Shown here: positions 35,200-46,842 of the stretch, in pieces
Numbering within the stretch: position 1 is the first letter of the stretch
How the letters are laid out: each line of letters opens with the position of its first letter
Assembly: GCA_043228905.1 (NCBI GenBank)
Contig: JBHGNT010000007.1
Location: 2,666,001-2,730,000, forward strand
DNA length: 64,000 bases
Reading direction: 5' to 3'
Source of the DNA: Azolla caroliniana
Taxonomy: Eukaryota; Polypodiophyta
Notes under the pieces: model-generated
Told to the model about the DNA's origin: nothing
Database searches by the model: none
Seen by the model: only the letters and a program-made list of their open reading frames with translations
Translations under genes and position numbers: made by a program

Positions 35200-35437
35200 G
35201 GTGTGTGTGGTAATGGCTACATACGTAAATAACCAAAAAGGTTTTAACCAAATTCTTGTAGTGTTTTTTATTGTTGAATAGAGAAGTGATTTATGTGTGC
35301 CGACACAGTGTCTCTTTACCGCTCTCTCACTCTCCTCTTGCTTCATGGCTTCTTCATTCTTCCATTGTGCTTCTATTTAAACGTTAAGATCTAAACAATC
35401 TGTTGTAGCAATGCATTGCTCTTCCCATCATACAACA
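35200..35437 (+). repeat. Copia LTR fragment (+), family E
   Basis: Matches the reverse complement of 41,273-41,611 along GTGGTAATGGCTACATA-like text, TGTTGAATAGAGAA, ACAGTGTCTCTTT, CATGGCTTCTTCATTCTTC and GCATTGCTCTTCCCATCATA. It ends ACAACA just before a primer site. The 5' end is not certain. Confidence 0.72.
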
Positions 35438-35439
35438 AT

Positions 35440-35451
35440 TGGTATCAAGGC
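35440..35451 (+). other. Primer binding site variant
   Basis: TGGTATCAAGGC follows the LTR end ACAACA by two bases. It resembles the tRNA-iMet site TGGTATCAGAGC. Confidence 0.6.
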
Positions 35452-35639
35452 GGAAGTTGTGGGCGAAATCCATCTATTGTTCTATGTTGCAGCTCAGACA
35501 AGATCTTTGAAGCCAATTTCAAAAATCTATTTATGGTTTTTTTTTCGATGCGCGTTTGTATTTAAGCTTGCGTATGTGGTTCTTGCGTTTGGTGTGCCTC
35601 TGTCATTGAACTCGGCCATTGGTTTCGAGTATTAGACTC

Positions 35640-36850
35640 AACTGATATAGAGTACTAGAGACATTTTCAAGTATGACATCGATATCAAAATCAATGACCA
35701 TGTGTCTAAGGAAGTTTGATGCATCGAACTTTAACTTCTAGAATGAGCAACTATAGGATTAACTTGTCGTGAAAGGACATATAGACCGAAAATGAATTGG
35801 CTCTATCAAGTATGAAGCAGCAAAATGGTCTACCCCAATAAGCTAGCTACAACCACCTTCGAAGGCATTACAACTTTTGAATGCAAGAATCCAACTCGAT
35901 TGTTGGCCACTTAAACGTCTCCAAAGGCATTGTTGCTTTAGGGGATGAAGTTTAATGAAGAACTACATGCTCTACTCCAGATGTCCACTGACATTGATGG
36001 AATTTTTTGTGCACGATCTACAAATGAATCACGACCAACTTGACTTATGTTGCAGTCACTAGTGCAAGCTTATCCGATGTCACCCTACGTAAAATGTTCT
36101 CACAAAGGTCAATTGGTGAAGCCTATAACATGCAAACTTTAATCAACCAACTAACAACACAATAGAAGCCAAAGGTCTTCTTGAGGCCCAACCAATTCAA
36201 AGAGCTAAAGCCACTTGCAAGACTCTCAAACTTGTAATTACGGCAAGAAGCCCAAGTGTCAATGCTTGAAGGCTAAGAACACAAATCTCATACATCTTGG
36301 AAATCCGATAATTGAGGCAACCACATAGAAGACGTGAATCATGTTGCTTCAACCTTTGTTGGCAAAACTAGATTCTTAACAATATGGTGGTTAATCAACA
36401 ACGAGAACCTCATACATGCTCAAGGACCCAAGGTACACGCCTTGTATCTTGTATATGTCACTTAACGGGAGAGTGAACTTTCTTTTACCGATCTCTCATG
36501 CACGTTAACAAAACCAGCATAAGCCAAGTACATTCCTCAACTTTCCTATTTGACCATTAGTTTTGTGAGCATTGCTAGTACGACAAACATTCAACTTCAC
36601 CTTACCTTGCTAGCACGCCAAGAGAATCAAAACCTCTCAATTTGGTCCATTCAAATGTCTATGGACCTATGTTGCATTACTCTCTTCATATTCACTCATA
36701 CTTTGTGATGTTTACCTATTATGCTATTTAGAACTTGTGGACCTATCCGATATGGATCACAAGCAAAGTCTTTGTCATCCTTTAATTGTGCTTTGCAATG
36801 GTTGAGAATCAAATGGTGTCGTGATGTGGCATGCTTGAAGATAGAAAATG
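35640..36850 (+). pseudogene. Decayed copia internal region (gag and integrase pieces)
   Basis: Short frames give gag-like KFDASNFNF and LVVKGHID near 35,710-35,790 and integrase-like LNLVHSNVYGP, HSYFVMFTYY and NLWTYPIW near 36,630-36,760. Stops and frame changes occur every few dozen codons. Its 5' LTR and primer site lie just upstream. Confidence 0.6.
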
Positions 36851-37148
36851 GCAAAATTTGCGAATAAAGGATAGTCCTAAAATTGTAAGTACGTTTTGAA
36901 GAAAATAAAGTTAAGATTAGGCTTAGTGGTTAGTGCCATCCATTATGTATAAGGAGTGTAGAGTGTGAATCTTTGCTAGTATGAATAAAGGAACTATGCT
37001 TTAACTTTTGTATTTTTTAATGCAAAGGGGAATAGTATGGATTACTCTTTTAGAGTTTTTTTTTTTCATTTCTGAAGTCAACTTTTGGGGGGAAGGAGCT
37101 CTTCATTTCGAAATTTTGGAGGATTTTGAGTTAAGATATACCTTCATT

Positions 37149-37187
37149 ACAATAACGAATCAGATGGATTCTGTGCAGCGAAAGAAC

Positions 37188-37256
<69 letters not shown>

Positions 37257-37508
37257 CTCAAGATTACAGAAAAATAAAAAATTGTATTAATAAGGAAACA
37301 AGAATGACCAACAGTTACAAAGAGAAGGAGAAGGTGCTTATGAGCCACCTTCTCTCTAAGTTCTCTCACTACTATTGCCTCTTGGGAAAGAATATGTATC
37401 TAGGATATTAACTTCTATGACACAGTAGTTACTATACAAGGAGGTGAGGTGGTTACACACTCCTAGAGTGTGTTCCCACACACGGGAAGTTGAGTTTGAT
37501 TCTCAACA
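37149..37508 (-). repeat. 3' LTR of a copia element (-), family B
   Basis: On the minus strand it starts TGTTGAGAATCAAACTCAAC at 37,508 and ends near 37,149. It aligns with the split + strand LTR at 45,843-45,976 and 49,968-50,196. It contains the GA microsatellite at 37,201-37,256. A purine-rich tract (TTTGAAGGGG on the element strand) precedes it at 37,509-37,521. Confidence 0.82.
37201..37256. repeat. (GA)n microsatellite in LTR-B
   Basis: Near-pure AG tract, preceded by TGTGTGTG. The related LTR-B copy has a shorter CT/GA tract at 50,121-50,160. Confidence 0.95.
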
Positions 37509-37521
37509 CACCCCTTCAAAC

Positions 37522-38740
37522 ACAACTTCCGATCGTCGAATGGTTGGTTCAGATTGGTCTTCGGTTGGCTTTGGCTTCGAATGGCTTCGAATGGCCGGTT
37601 CACTCTTCTTGCTCCTTACCCCCCCTCAAGCTCGGCTGGTTGACGGTCGAAAGAGCCAGGTTTGTCGTGATTTGCCGCAGTTGGTAGACTCTCGAGGCCT
37701 TGGTGAAGATGTCGACCATATGCAAATTCGTGTTGATGTGTTGTAGGTCGACATCTCCGGCCAGAACACGTTCTTGGATGAAATGGTAGTGCACCTCAAT
37801 GTGCTTAGTCCGAGCATGGAGGACTGGGTTCTAAGCGAGGTGAATATTGCTCATGTTGTCGCAGTAGAGGAGAATTAGACCCTTGATGGGAACACCCAGA
37901 TTCTTCAAGATTCTCTTGAACCAAACAGCTTCACATGCGGCGATGGTCGGGCCCCTGTATTCGGCTTCAGTGCTCGATTGTTTGGCCGAATTTACCACAG
38001 TATCCGCACTGGGCGGGATCATTGTTTTGTTGGTTGGGTCCGGCATGATTGCTCTCCCTTCTTCTGGACGCTCCACCTCATGCGTTCAAAGCGTCTTCTC
38101 GGTAGTAGAAGTTATGTTCTTGGAGTTGCTCTTGGTTGTGTTGGCCTTGTCCGAATCAACCTCTTCTTCCACAACCTTGTCCTCTTCCTCCATCAAAGTT
38201 CAAATAGAGCATGTGTCCTTCTTGCGCATTGCTTCTTGTTCGAACATGGTTCTCCTCGACCAACAACATCGACTGTAGATCGAAGAAAGAGGGAGGATTC
38301 TCCCTTGCGAGGACTGCCGACTGAATGGCTCCAAACTGAGGTGTTAAGCCTCCGAAGCAAATCTGCACCATTTCATCGTCGTCAATGCTAACATTGATCG
38401 ACCTGAGAGCATCGCACAGCTCCTTGATCTTCATGGTGTAGTTTTTGATTGATATGTCCCTCTATTGTATACCGTTCAACTCTTGACGGAGTTGAAGCTT
38501 TCTTGCGATCCTATTGGGCACGAAAATCTTCTTGAGGTTCCCCCACGCCTCCTTCGGCATTTTGGCCTCTCGTATGTAACCGAGCATGTGATCATGCACG
38601 CATGATGCAAGGCAATACAACACACGACTCGTTCCTTGCTCCCAAGCTGGGTAGTCGACATGTGTTGGGTTGGATTGATTTTTGTTTGCTCCTTCGACAT
38701 AACTCTAATAGCCTTGGCTGACAAGGTATTTGGTGCATCT
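37522..38740 (-). pseudogene. Copia family B internal remnant: gag joined to RNase H
   Basis: Minus strand from about 38,700: gag with WEQGTSRVLYCLASCVHDHM, EAKMPKEAWGNLKKIF and IKELCDALRSINVSIDDDEM (a UBN2-type gag), a TAG near 38,466 where Gln fits, ending near 38,156. Within about 100 bp the copia RNase H begins (SSTEAEYRGPTIAACEAVWF, LLYCDNMSNIHLA, ARTKHIEVHYHFIQERVL; 37,610-38,030). Protease, integrase and RT are gone, so a deletion of several kb joined gag to RNase H. The 5' LTR is also missing; the sugar-transporter pseudogene starts nearby. Confidence 0.82.
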
Positions 38741-38744
38741 TGTA

Positions 38745-39313
38745 CTCCTAAGATGCAACTTTGTGCCCTGATAATTGGGCTTCCAGTAGAAACTGTTCCT
38801 AGCTATTGGAGGAATTGATTTTGGATATCCATCTTGCCTGTTGCAGTGCTCTTAGTTGGGATGGAGTTCTGTTCTAAGAGCCCAAAATGGTCAATTGGAG
38901 CAGCCATGTTTGTTTTGCAACAACACTCTGGAATCAATGTTGTGTTTTATTTCTCCCCAACAGTATTTAGAAATGCTAGAATCAGTTCTAATTTGTTTGC
39001 AAGTGTTTAGGTTGGGATTGTGAATCTTCATATAGATCCTGACCTGGCATATATGATTGGGAAGATAGAGAACATGGAATATCATGTGAAAGACAAGTTT
39101 GTTGAGGAGGTGTTATTATGTGGCTCATTTGGTGACATTGTCGCCTCCTCTCCTTCAAAGATATTGGTCTTTGTGTGATTGAACCATCGAAAAAGTTGGA
39201 TATTCGTAGATGTTGTTTATATGTGGGGTATGGTCTTCAGTACATGCGAAACAAAAGGCGAACATGAAGTTTTCAAACTACCAACCAGGGTGGACAACTA
39301 GGTTGGAGATTGT
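38745..39313 (+). pseudogene. Sugar-transporter/unknown chimeric pseudogene, copy 1
   Basis: The frame gives LCALIIGLPVETV, FWISILPVAVLLVGMEF, SKSPKW, then SIGAAMFVLQQHSGINVVFY and SPTVFRNARISSNLF. These are two separated parts of a sugar porter resembling the plastidic glucose transporter group; the central loop between SPKW and SIGAAMF is missing. After GIVNL the sequence turns to an unrecognised region (DPDLAYMIGKIENMEYHVKD). TGA and TAG codons break the frame. It is a near copy of 39,735-40,370. Confidence 0.7.
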
Positions 39314-39729
39314 TGTCAGAACCAAGGATAAAAGATAGAGTGATGGAAGAAGGATATTAGAGAACACGAGAAGAAAGGAACCAGATACTAAGAGAAGAAT
39401 GGATGTATAAGATAGAGAAAGAAAGAGAATGGATACAAGATATGTAATGAGAGCTAAAGACTGGTGTTGATTCGAATTGATTTGAGAATACATGTATGCC
39501 CTTATTTATAGGTTCCTATAGAATAGCTTAGAGATTTCTAGAATGTTCTAGAATGCTCTAGGACATTCTAGGACATTCTAGAATAATCTAGAGTTTTTAC
39601 AATAATCAATGTAATACAAGAAGTAGCGTTTAACAATAAGCTATCTTAATGGTTGAGGTTTTCAAGTATGGATTACAAGGTTCGAGGTTCAAGTCCGGGT
39701 GACGCCATAATGGTCATGTGTTCATGACA
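39314..39729 (-). mobile_element. 416-bp solo LTR with a heat-shock-element array
   Basis: It starts TGTCAGAACC and ends CATGACA, flanked by ATTGT (39,309-39,313) and CTTGT (39,730-39,734), four of five matching. On the minus strand a TATA box (CTATAAATAAG; 39,501-39,512 on +) lies downstream of the array at 39,536-39,595. It also contains GAGGTTCAAGTCCGGG (near 39,688), a pol III B-box-like word. It separates the two copies of the sugar-transporter pseudogene. Confidence 0.8.
39536..39595 (-). promoter_or_regulatory. Heat-shock-element array in the solo LTR
   Basis: TTC and GAA alternate in strict 5-bp phase from 39,536: TTC, GAA, TTC, GAA, then near-matches, then TTC at 39,566 and 39,576 and GAA at 39,581. 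Seven of twelve positions are exact. Plant heat-shock factors bind alternating nGAAn units, and three in phase suffice. The array sits about 25 bp upstream of the minus-strand TATA box. Confidence 0.75.
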
Positions 39730-39734
39730 CTTGT

Positions 39735-40370
39735 TTTCGTTTTTAGTTTTTAGATGTGGTCTTCTACCTAGCGAAGATTGCTACATGCATTGGAATACTT
39801 TGTGCCCTGGTAATTGGGCTTCCAGTAGAAACTGTTCTTGGTTGTTGAAGGAATTTATTTTGGATATCCATCTTGCCTGCTGTAGTGCTCTTAGTTGGGA
39901 TGGAGTTCTTTTCTAAGAGCCCGAAATGTTCAATTGGAGCAGCCATGTTTGTTTTGTAACAGCTCTCTGGAATCGATGTTGTATTTTATTTCTGTTTTAT
40001 TTCTCCCCAACAATATTTAGAAATGCTAGAATCAGTTCAGATTTGTTTGCAAGTGTTCAGGTTGGGATTGTGAATCTTCATACAGATCCTGACCTGACAT
40101 ATATGATTGGGAAGATAGAGGACATGGAATATCGTGTAAAAGACAAGTTTTCTGAGGAGGTGTTATTATGTGGTTCATTTGGTGACATGGTCGCCCTCCT
40201 CTCCTTCAAAGATGTTGGTCTTTGTGGGATTGAACCATCGAAAAAGCTGGATACTCGTAGATGTTGTTTATATGTTGGGTATGGTCTTTAGTACATGCGC
40301 AACAAAAAGCGAACAAGAAGTTTTACTACCAACCAGGGTGGACAACTAGGTTGGAGATTGTTTTCGTTTT
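39735..40370 (+). pseudogene. Sugar-transporter/unknown chimeric pseudogene, copy 2
   Basis: Same layout as copy 1: CALVIGLPVETVLGC, NLFWISILPAVVLLVGMEFF, SKSPKCSIGAAMFVL, FYFSPTIFRNARISSDLF and GIVNL, then the unrecognised region (DPDLTYMIGKIEDMEYRVKD, VLLCGSFGDMVALLSF, EPSKKLDTRRCCLYVGYGL) open to about 40,290. A small duplication of TTTTATTTCTG shifts the transporter frame near 39,985. Flanking text TTTCGTTTTTAGATGTGG occurs before and after it, so the copies are tandem units of about 620 bp. AT-rich DNA with A-runs follows (40,580-40,610). Confidence 0.7.
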
Positions 40371-40399
40371 TAGATGTGGTCTTCTACCTAGTAAAGGTG

Positions 40400-41272
40400 T
40401 TAGTGACAAGGTTGAGAGTTATATTCATGGATTATAATTAGCAGTATCTTGATAAATGCCAAAGCTTATATTTGGTATTGTTTTTGATAATATATATTTG
40501 TGGAGATGAAACAATATTATGTACTATTTGTATACTGCCTCTGGGCCTTTTATTAATACCAATGGAGCATATGTTTTATGGTAAAAATAATAATAATAAA
40601 CAAAAAAATCATGTTCTTTGATTTCCTCTTCTTTGATTAGATCTCCTTTTAGCCATCATTTGGTGAAATAATTTTAGATGAGCACAACCAACCTCCATCA
40701 ATAACTTGTTAACAATTTGACTACCAATCCATATAAGTTTAAATAGAACAAGCTCGAACGATAATATCCCTAGCACCAAATGGTCGATCTACTACAAGTG
40801 GCAATGAAGGGTTTCCGAAAGAATTAGGAACCAATAATTTTCGAGCTTTACTTACTCTAGAAAATCACAAAACAAGTCTCCAACAAGGTATAGATATGGA
40901 GGCAACAATTGAAATGTGGGAGGCTATCAAACTATCATAACATGATGACGTGTGGAACATGACCAATAAGGCCCATCATCTTGTCTCCAAGTAGGCACCA
41001 ATATGTCATTGTCCATGAAGAAACCCCTCCAAAGATTGTTGATCTAACTCTATCGAAGGGCAAAAAAGCCATCCCATGGTATCTCTAGATGCTAACACAT
41101 CGCGTCTAGCTTCATAACCTTCAACATCACTTGGATTGCCAAGCTTGCCAACTCTTTGATGATGCTAGACTGAGGTGCAGAAGATGAAGTCATCCCAAGC
41201 ATTGTCTAGTTGTATGTGTCCATGGAATTTGATTGTCTCACATGTGATCCATAGTGTTAGTTGTTTGACGAG
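40400..41272. other. Non-coding stretch
   Basis: AT-rich DNA without a recognised gene. Minus-strand text near 41,020-41,190 has faint coding character but no identifiable family. Confidence 0.5.
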
Positions 41273-41611
41273 TGTTATATGATGGGAAGAGCAATGCTTT
41301 ACTACAATAGATGATTTAGATCTTAATTTCTAAATAAAAGAACAATTGAAGAATGAAGAAGCCATGAATCTAGATGAGGATGATATAGAGACAAAGAGAC
41401 ATTGTGTGGGCACATAAATTATTTCTCTATTCAACAACAAAAAAAATTTGCAAGAAATTGTATATATACAACTTAGGGTTAACTTAATCCTTTTTGTTAT
41501 TTACATATGTGGCTATCGCCACTTACACATGTTATAGGTTTTAGGGCACATACACAACTACTCATAGACACAATTACACTTGTACACATTTACACATACA
41601 CATCAACAACA
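41273..41611 (-). repeat. Copia LTR (-), family E
   Basis: Minus strand: starts TGTTGTTGATGTG at 41,611 and ends CATATAACA at 41,273. It matches the + strand LTR fragment at 35,200-35,437. RT and RNase H remnants of the same strand lie on the right, as expected for a 3' LTR. Confidence 0.72.
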
Positions 41612-42879
41612 TTATAGTCTTCCACCCTCGCTCATCACACTCGACTCTCTGTACATCTCGTACAGTAACACCACACATTATACTTTAACACTTACCCATA
41701 ATGGGCATATAAATTGTAATCAATTTAGCTCATGAATGTTGAAAGATTTTTGGTCATGGCATTAGATATATTGTAGGATGTCAGAATCTTGTCCATGACA
41801 AGTCTCTTCTTGGTGAAACATTCTCTTACAAAGTGATATCAGATCTCTATATGTTTTGATGCGGAACAGTGGACTTGATTCTTCGCCCAAGAGATAACAC
41901 CCTAACTATCACCATACAAGGTCAAAGTTGAATTAGGAACAATCCATCAAAACATGTTAGCTAGTTAATTGAGCCATAGTGCTTCCTTAGCTACCTCTGA
42001 TCTAGCTACATATTCAATTTCAGTTGTGGACATTTTGGATTAAGGGTTAGTTGTGTTGAATCTTATGCTTAAGTCTTGAGTGCCAATCAAACATCTCAAG
42101 TTATGTTTCACTACATTCTAGTACGATCGGTCGGGGTTGTGCATCACATTATACCAACCACATGCATGAATTCTAGTATGGTTGTGACCATTGCATACAT
42201 CAAAGAGCCAACAAAGACTACATGTTGGGGAATCTTTCTAAGAAAGCCTTCGGTTGGTTGGTAGTAGTGTCCCCCAAATTTGTTCAAATGCATGTTGAAT
42301 CTCAAGAGTAATTGGTTTGAGACAGATACAACTACCGAGTGGTTCTACATTGTGTGATTTTCATCCCGAGAATATGTCAACTGCATTGGTCGTCAGAGTT
42401 TTGGAAGCACACCAACATTTCAATCGGCGAGCAACATATAATCCACTTAGAGGGTGAGATAGATAGCTAAACCATCGCATGTGTCATTCAAGTATTTTAA
42501 TTTTCAATATCAATGATGGGGTGCCTAAATTCAAGTTATATAGAATCTTCTTGAGTCATGAAACTAGATGTTCTTGACTAGGTGACACAAAACATTCTGG
42601 TTGGTCCATATATATTTCCTCATCCAGATCAGCATGGACGAAGGTTGTTTTGACATACAAACATTGAAAATGCTCTATGTCCTTGACAACTACTAATCCA
42701 ATGAAAAATAGAAAGGTTGTTATTTTCACCATTGGTAAAATCATCTCTTTGAAATTGACGACGTATTCTTATCGGAAACCCTTTCTTCACTAACCTAACT
42801 AATAACTATATACTTGGGTTTGGCCAAATTGGATGTTTGTTTGAATGGGAAGACCCATCTACACCGAAGTGCTTGCCGG

Positions 42880-44776
42880 TGTCGCGAAGTTTCGCGCACG
42901 TGTGTTACTTGGGCGGGACCACGAGGGTCTTGGACTAGGGAGTACTCAAGGGATAGAGAAGACCCGAGGTTTGCTTTATGACAATACTACTTCCCGACCC
43001 CTTCCCGAGCAAGGTCTCGTTGCCCTTTGTTTTGTGAGGCCGGTGGCTCTCGTTGATCACGACTTGTTGACCTTTTGAGATCACCGCACAAGTCAAGTGA
43101 CCAAACGGGTACAAGCAAGATGAGCATGCAAGATGAACGCACAAGGGGACAATAATACAAACACGAATGTCCGTACGTCTTTATGAGGAGGAGAGGTGCA
43201 TGGGCACGCCCGAATTCTCCCTCATCACAAGACGACCGAACGTACGAGGAAGACACAAAACACATGCACAAATGCTCGTACGCCTTTATGAGGAGGGGAG
43301 GTGCATGGGCAAGCCCGAACACTCCCTCGTCACGAGACGAACGAACGTACAAGGAAGACACAAACACATGCACAAAATGCTCGTACGCCTTTATGAGGAG
43401 GAGAGGTGCATGGGCAAGCCCGAAACTGTCCCTCGTCACAAGACAACCGAACGTACAAGGAAGACACAAACACACACAAATGCTCGTACGTCTTTATGAG
43501 GAGGAGAGGTGCATGGGCACGCCCGAAACGCTCCCTCATCACAAGACAGCCAAACATACAAGGAAGAGACAAACACACACACACAAATGCTCGTACGCCT
43601 TTATGAGGAGAGGTGCATGGGCAAGCCCGAACGGTCCCTCGTCACAAGACGGCCGAACGTACAAGAAAGACACAAACACACGCACAAAATGCTGATACGC
43701 CTTTATGAGGAGGAGAGGTGCATGGGCAAGCCCGAACGGTCCCTCGTCACAAGACGGCCGAACGTACAAGAAAGACACAAACATACACACAAATGCTCGT
43801 ACGTCTTTATGAGGAGAGGTGCATGGGCACGCCCGAAACTCTCCCTCGTCACAAGATGGCCGAACGTACAAGGAAGACACGAATAAGGAAAGAAGGAGAG
43901 AAGGAAACACGAATGATATCGACCAAAGAGATAAATACGTGTTCGATTCCAACGCAAGAGGACCCTTTATAAAATAGGGTTTTGTTTACAATGGCAACTT
44001 ATAGTTAACCACAAGCTCAATCAAAACATAAATACTAAATGCCCTTAGAGACAAAAGTAAATCCGAACACGGCGAAGATGAACACATGAGCAACACCAAA
44101 ATGCCAATCCCAACAAACCACGACCACCCAAACGGCGAGCACACGGGCTCGCAACGACGAATGGGGCGGAGCAACGTCGAACCAACGAAGTTTGGGCTCA
44201 CGAGCACTTCGACTGCTGACGCAAAGAAGACGAGCACTTCGAGTGCCGATGCGAAGAAGACGAGCACGTGGCGGTGGGGGGATGAAGGGGTATGAGATGA
44301 AGAGAAGTGGCGAATAAGAAGATGAAGAGCCCCAAAGGAAAATTGGCGATAATCTCCTCCTCCCAAACGTCCCCCTCGACCTCCTTTTATAGGAAAAAAA
44401 GAAAGGGGGTCGCCAATTTTGTCTTCAATGAAAAAGGAATAAAATTCCTTAAATCATGCTGCATCGTAAGACTAGATTTGAACCATGCACATCTAGCTAG
44501 AAGTCAATGTGACTATCCACTAACCCATTAACTCTCTCTTATAAAGTATATAATTCCATTTCTATAAATTCCTAGCCTGTCTCCCCACTACCTTTTATCT
44601 CCCCTCTCTCTTACTTTTTGCACGAGCTTCTATACCTCCTTTCCACCCTTTCTTTTCCCTTTTATTTTGCATATGCACAATTAATCGCCTTTGTGTGCAC
44701 ACACATTGCACATTGCACATTTTGACCCCCCCCTTTTACCGGTTTTTCCCACTCTCGAGCACGCCACATCACGACA
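42880..44776 (-). mobile_element. 1.9-kb gypsy solo LTR with a 4-bp target duplication
   Basis: Ends are TGTCGCGAAG and ATCACGACA, flanked by CCGG on both sides (42,876-42,879; 44,777-44,780). Removing it with one CCGG restores the copia RT word LPNNRQAL. On the minus strand TATAAAAGG lies at 44,385-44,391, and GAGCCCGTGTGCTC and GGTCCCGCCC occur in the same order as in the LTRs at 5,691 and 13,575. It carries the 105-bp tandem array in its U5 side and short repeats of CGAGCACTTCGA text (44,200-44,265). Confidence 0.88.
43172..43885 (+). repeat. Seven tandem units of about 105 bp
   Basis: CGTACG(C/T)CTTTATGAGG begins units near 43,172, 43,277, 43,382, 43,485, 43,592, 43,694 and 43,798 (periods 102-107). 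Each holds GGAGAGGTGCATGGGCA, CCCTCGTCACAAGA and GTACAAGGAAGACACAAACA. Small indels at the CA-rich end change the period and shift reading frames, so the long frames across it are artefacts. Confidence 0.94.
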
Positions 44777-45976
44777 CCGGTTATTTGGCAATGGAATGAA
44801 GTCGTAGGTGTCGATATCTTGAATGGAGTTCATCTTTGACTCCATAACTAGTTGCTAATTGGCTTAATCATCTATTGTTGTAAGTTCTTTATAAGTTGAA
44901 GGTTCATGGGCATTTGTATAGAAATTGCAAAGTGAATACAATTTGGGTAAATGAGATGGTCTTTTATATTAACATGCTAAGATCTAGCCCATCGGATCAT
45001 CACCGATGATCTCTTCTAAAGTGGCTGGGATATCGACTACTATCAATACAATTTGAAGCGTAGGATCAACTACTTTTTGAGTAACTAATTGGGCGTGTTG
45101 GGTGGGGTCATCGAGAGGAGACAAATATCAATTAAAGTTTGATTGCTTTGTGCATTGTCTAACGCCCGATCTTATCTTGGGGTCCCACAAGTTATAACCA
45201 ATGTTTCCATTGGAACCATAAAATCAACGAATGCTCTTGAGGTTACTATTGGAGGGAGGCAAAGTTAGGAGGTGAATATTCAAGGCCAACGCTCCCAAGG
45301 TGACCATTGGAGGGAGATGAATGCACCGATGCGAATGAAGAGAGGCAAAGGCTCGCCAACTAGCAATTGCTTAACCCTCCTCACTCTCACACATGCACAC
45401 ACAATGGCCTAAGGTAATTAACATATGATTAGCATCAATCACATGAGATTAGCATCAATCACATGAGATTAGCACTAATGCACTTGATTAACACTACAAC
45501 ACAAGAATAGCTTGAAATATATGTTTATACAGATATATTTGTTCTTTCTTACGACAAAATGGGTTTGCCAAATATTGTCATGAAAGTAGTGGCATTTAGA
45601 AGGATTAAAAGCTTAAAGAAGAAGAATGACAAGAGGTCTTGATCTTTTGGTGAAGGTGAGTTAGTGAACCGTCGATGTTGAAGTAGTGTTTCTCAGGCCA
45701 CTTCGTGCTCCCTTCAACAAGCGACGTGCAAGCTAGTTGAACCCTTAAACTCGTAAACACGTGGTGAGCTCAATCGTGATAAAGACCACGGCAAACTTCG
45801 AAGTAGAAGAGGAGGTGGAGAAGAAGAAGTGAAAATTGTAATTGTTGAGAATCAAACTCAACTTCTTGTGTGTGAGAACACACTCTAGGATACTCAAGTG
45901 TGTGACCATCCCACCTCCTTGTCTAGTAACTAGTGTGTCATAGAAGTTAATATCCTATGACACATATTCTTTACGT

Positions 45977-46842
45977 TGTCGGGGTAGTTGTGGTTCGTGC
46001 GGCAAAGTCGTAGGGACTAAGGTTAAAGGGAGTTGACGAAACTTTTATAAGGCTTTGCGCACAAATGTTAGGAAGATTAAGGATAAGAAGAATAAGAGTT
46101 TAAAGTAATGTGTGTGTGAGAGAGATGAGCATAGATAAAAGATAGAGAGAATGTATTATTTAAGAAGAAAGAGTATAAGATATGAACATGATTTATAGTA
46201 AGAGAACAAGTTTTTACCAACATTACAATGCTTTATAACAAGATGAACCCTTTCTCTACCGACTCTTGATTTGAACCCTTGACTCGAACTTGAAAACACG
46301 AGCCTCTTCACCAACAAGCTAACTTGTTTCATTAATTATGTTCTAACTTTCTCTTGATTCCCCTTTTGTTTTCCTGTCCCCTCTTTTTATAAGTATTGCC
46401 ATGCATATAGTAATGTGTAGGAGCATGGCATGCATGTAATGCATGAGTTACATGTGATGCATGATCGCCATTTGGCGCACATGCATTGTATGTGATGCAT
46501 GATAGCCATCATGCTCATTTGAGCTCCCATGTATGAAAATATATATGAGATAAGTATAATGATGGATATAACACTAAAACAAATAACCTAGCTTAGTGGT
46601 GTATGCTTTGTGCTTGACATGCAAGGTTGAGGGTTCAAGTCCCTCAATTTTACTTAATACAATATTTAAGGTTATTCTTATATAGTGAAGCACATTCTTG
46701 ACAACATTTCTAAAAATAGCCTACCCTAGTGGTATATACATTGTGATTGGTTTATAAGGTTGTGGGTTCAAGTGTTTGAAATATTACTGAATTCAATATT
46801 TAAATTTATTTTTATATCGTGAAGCAAATCCTTCACGACCCA
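45977..46842 (-). repeat. G4 3' LTR
   Basis: Differs from 49,097-49,963 at scattered, mostly transition sites. Contains two tRNA-like words, GAGGGTTCAAGTCCCTC (near 46,630) and GTGGGTTCAAGTG (near 46,765). A purine-rich tract (TTTAGAGGGGGTGGG on the element strand) spans the junction at about 46,838-46,853. Confidence 0.88.

Larger units (their letters stand above)
41700..45150 (-). pseudogene. Copia (-) RT/RNase H remnant, split by a gypsy solo LTR
   Basis: Minus strand from about 44,950: MESKMNSIQDIDTYDFIPLP ends at the solo LTR (44,776); after it NNRQALRCRWVFPFKQTSNL continues at 42,879, then TTFVHADLDEEIYMDQPECF and PSQEHLVSRLKKILY (42,540-42,660), and RNase H-side words down to about 42,000. 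The 45,150 end is approximate: weak similarity to the integrase-RT linker fades there. Stops and shifts are dense. LTR-E (41,273-41,611) is the likely 3' LTR. Confidence 0.7.

Noticed and set aside
40980-41200. Minus-strand coding-like stretch next to LTR-E
   Set aside because: No family could be named and frames break often.
43172-43885. CRISPR-like or protein-coding repeat array
   Set aside because: Units are about 105 bp, nearly identical throughout with no unique spacers, and lie in an LTR of a plant element. Reading frames shift between units.
46600-46660. tRNA gene from the GGTTCAAGTCCCTC word
   Set aside because: No matching acceptor or anticodon stems were found; it occurs in both G4 LTRs and looks like a captured B-box-like sequence.
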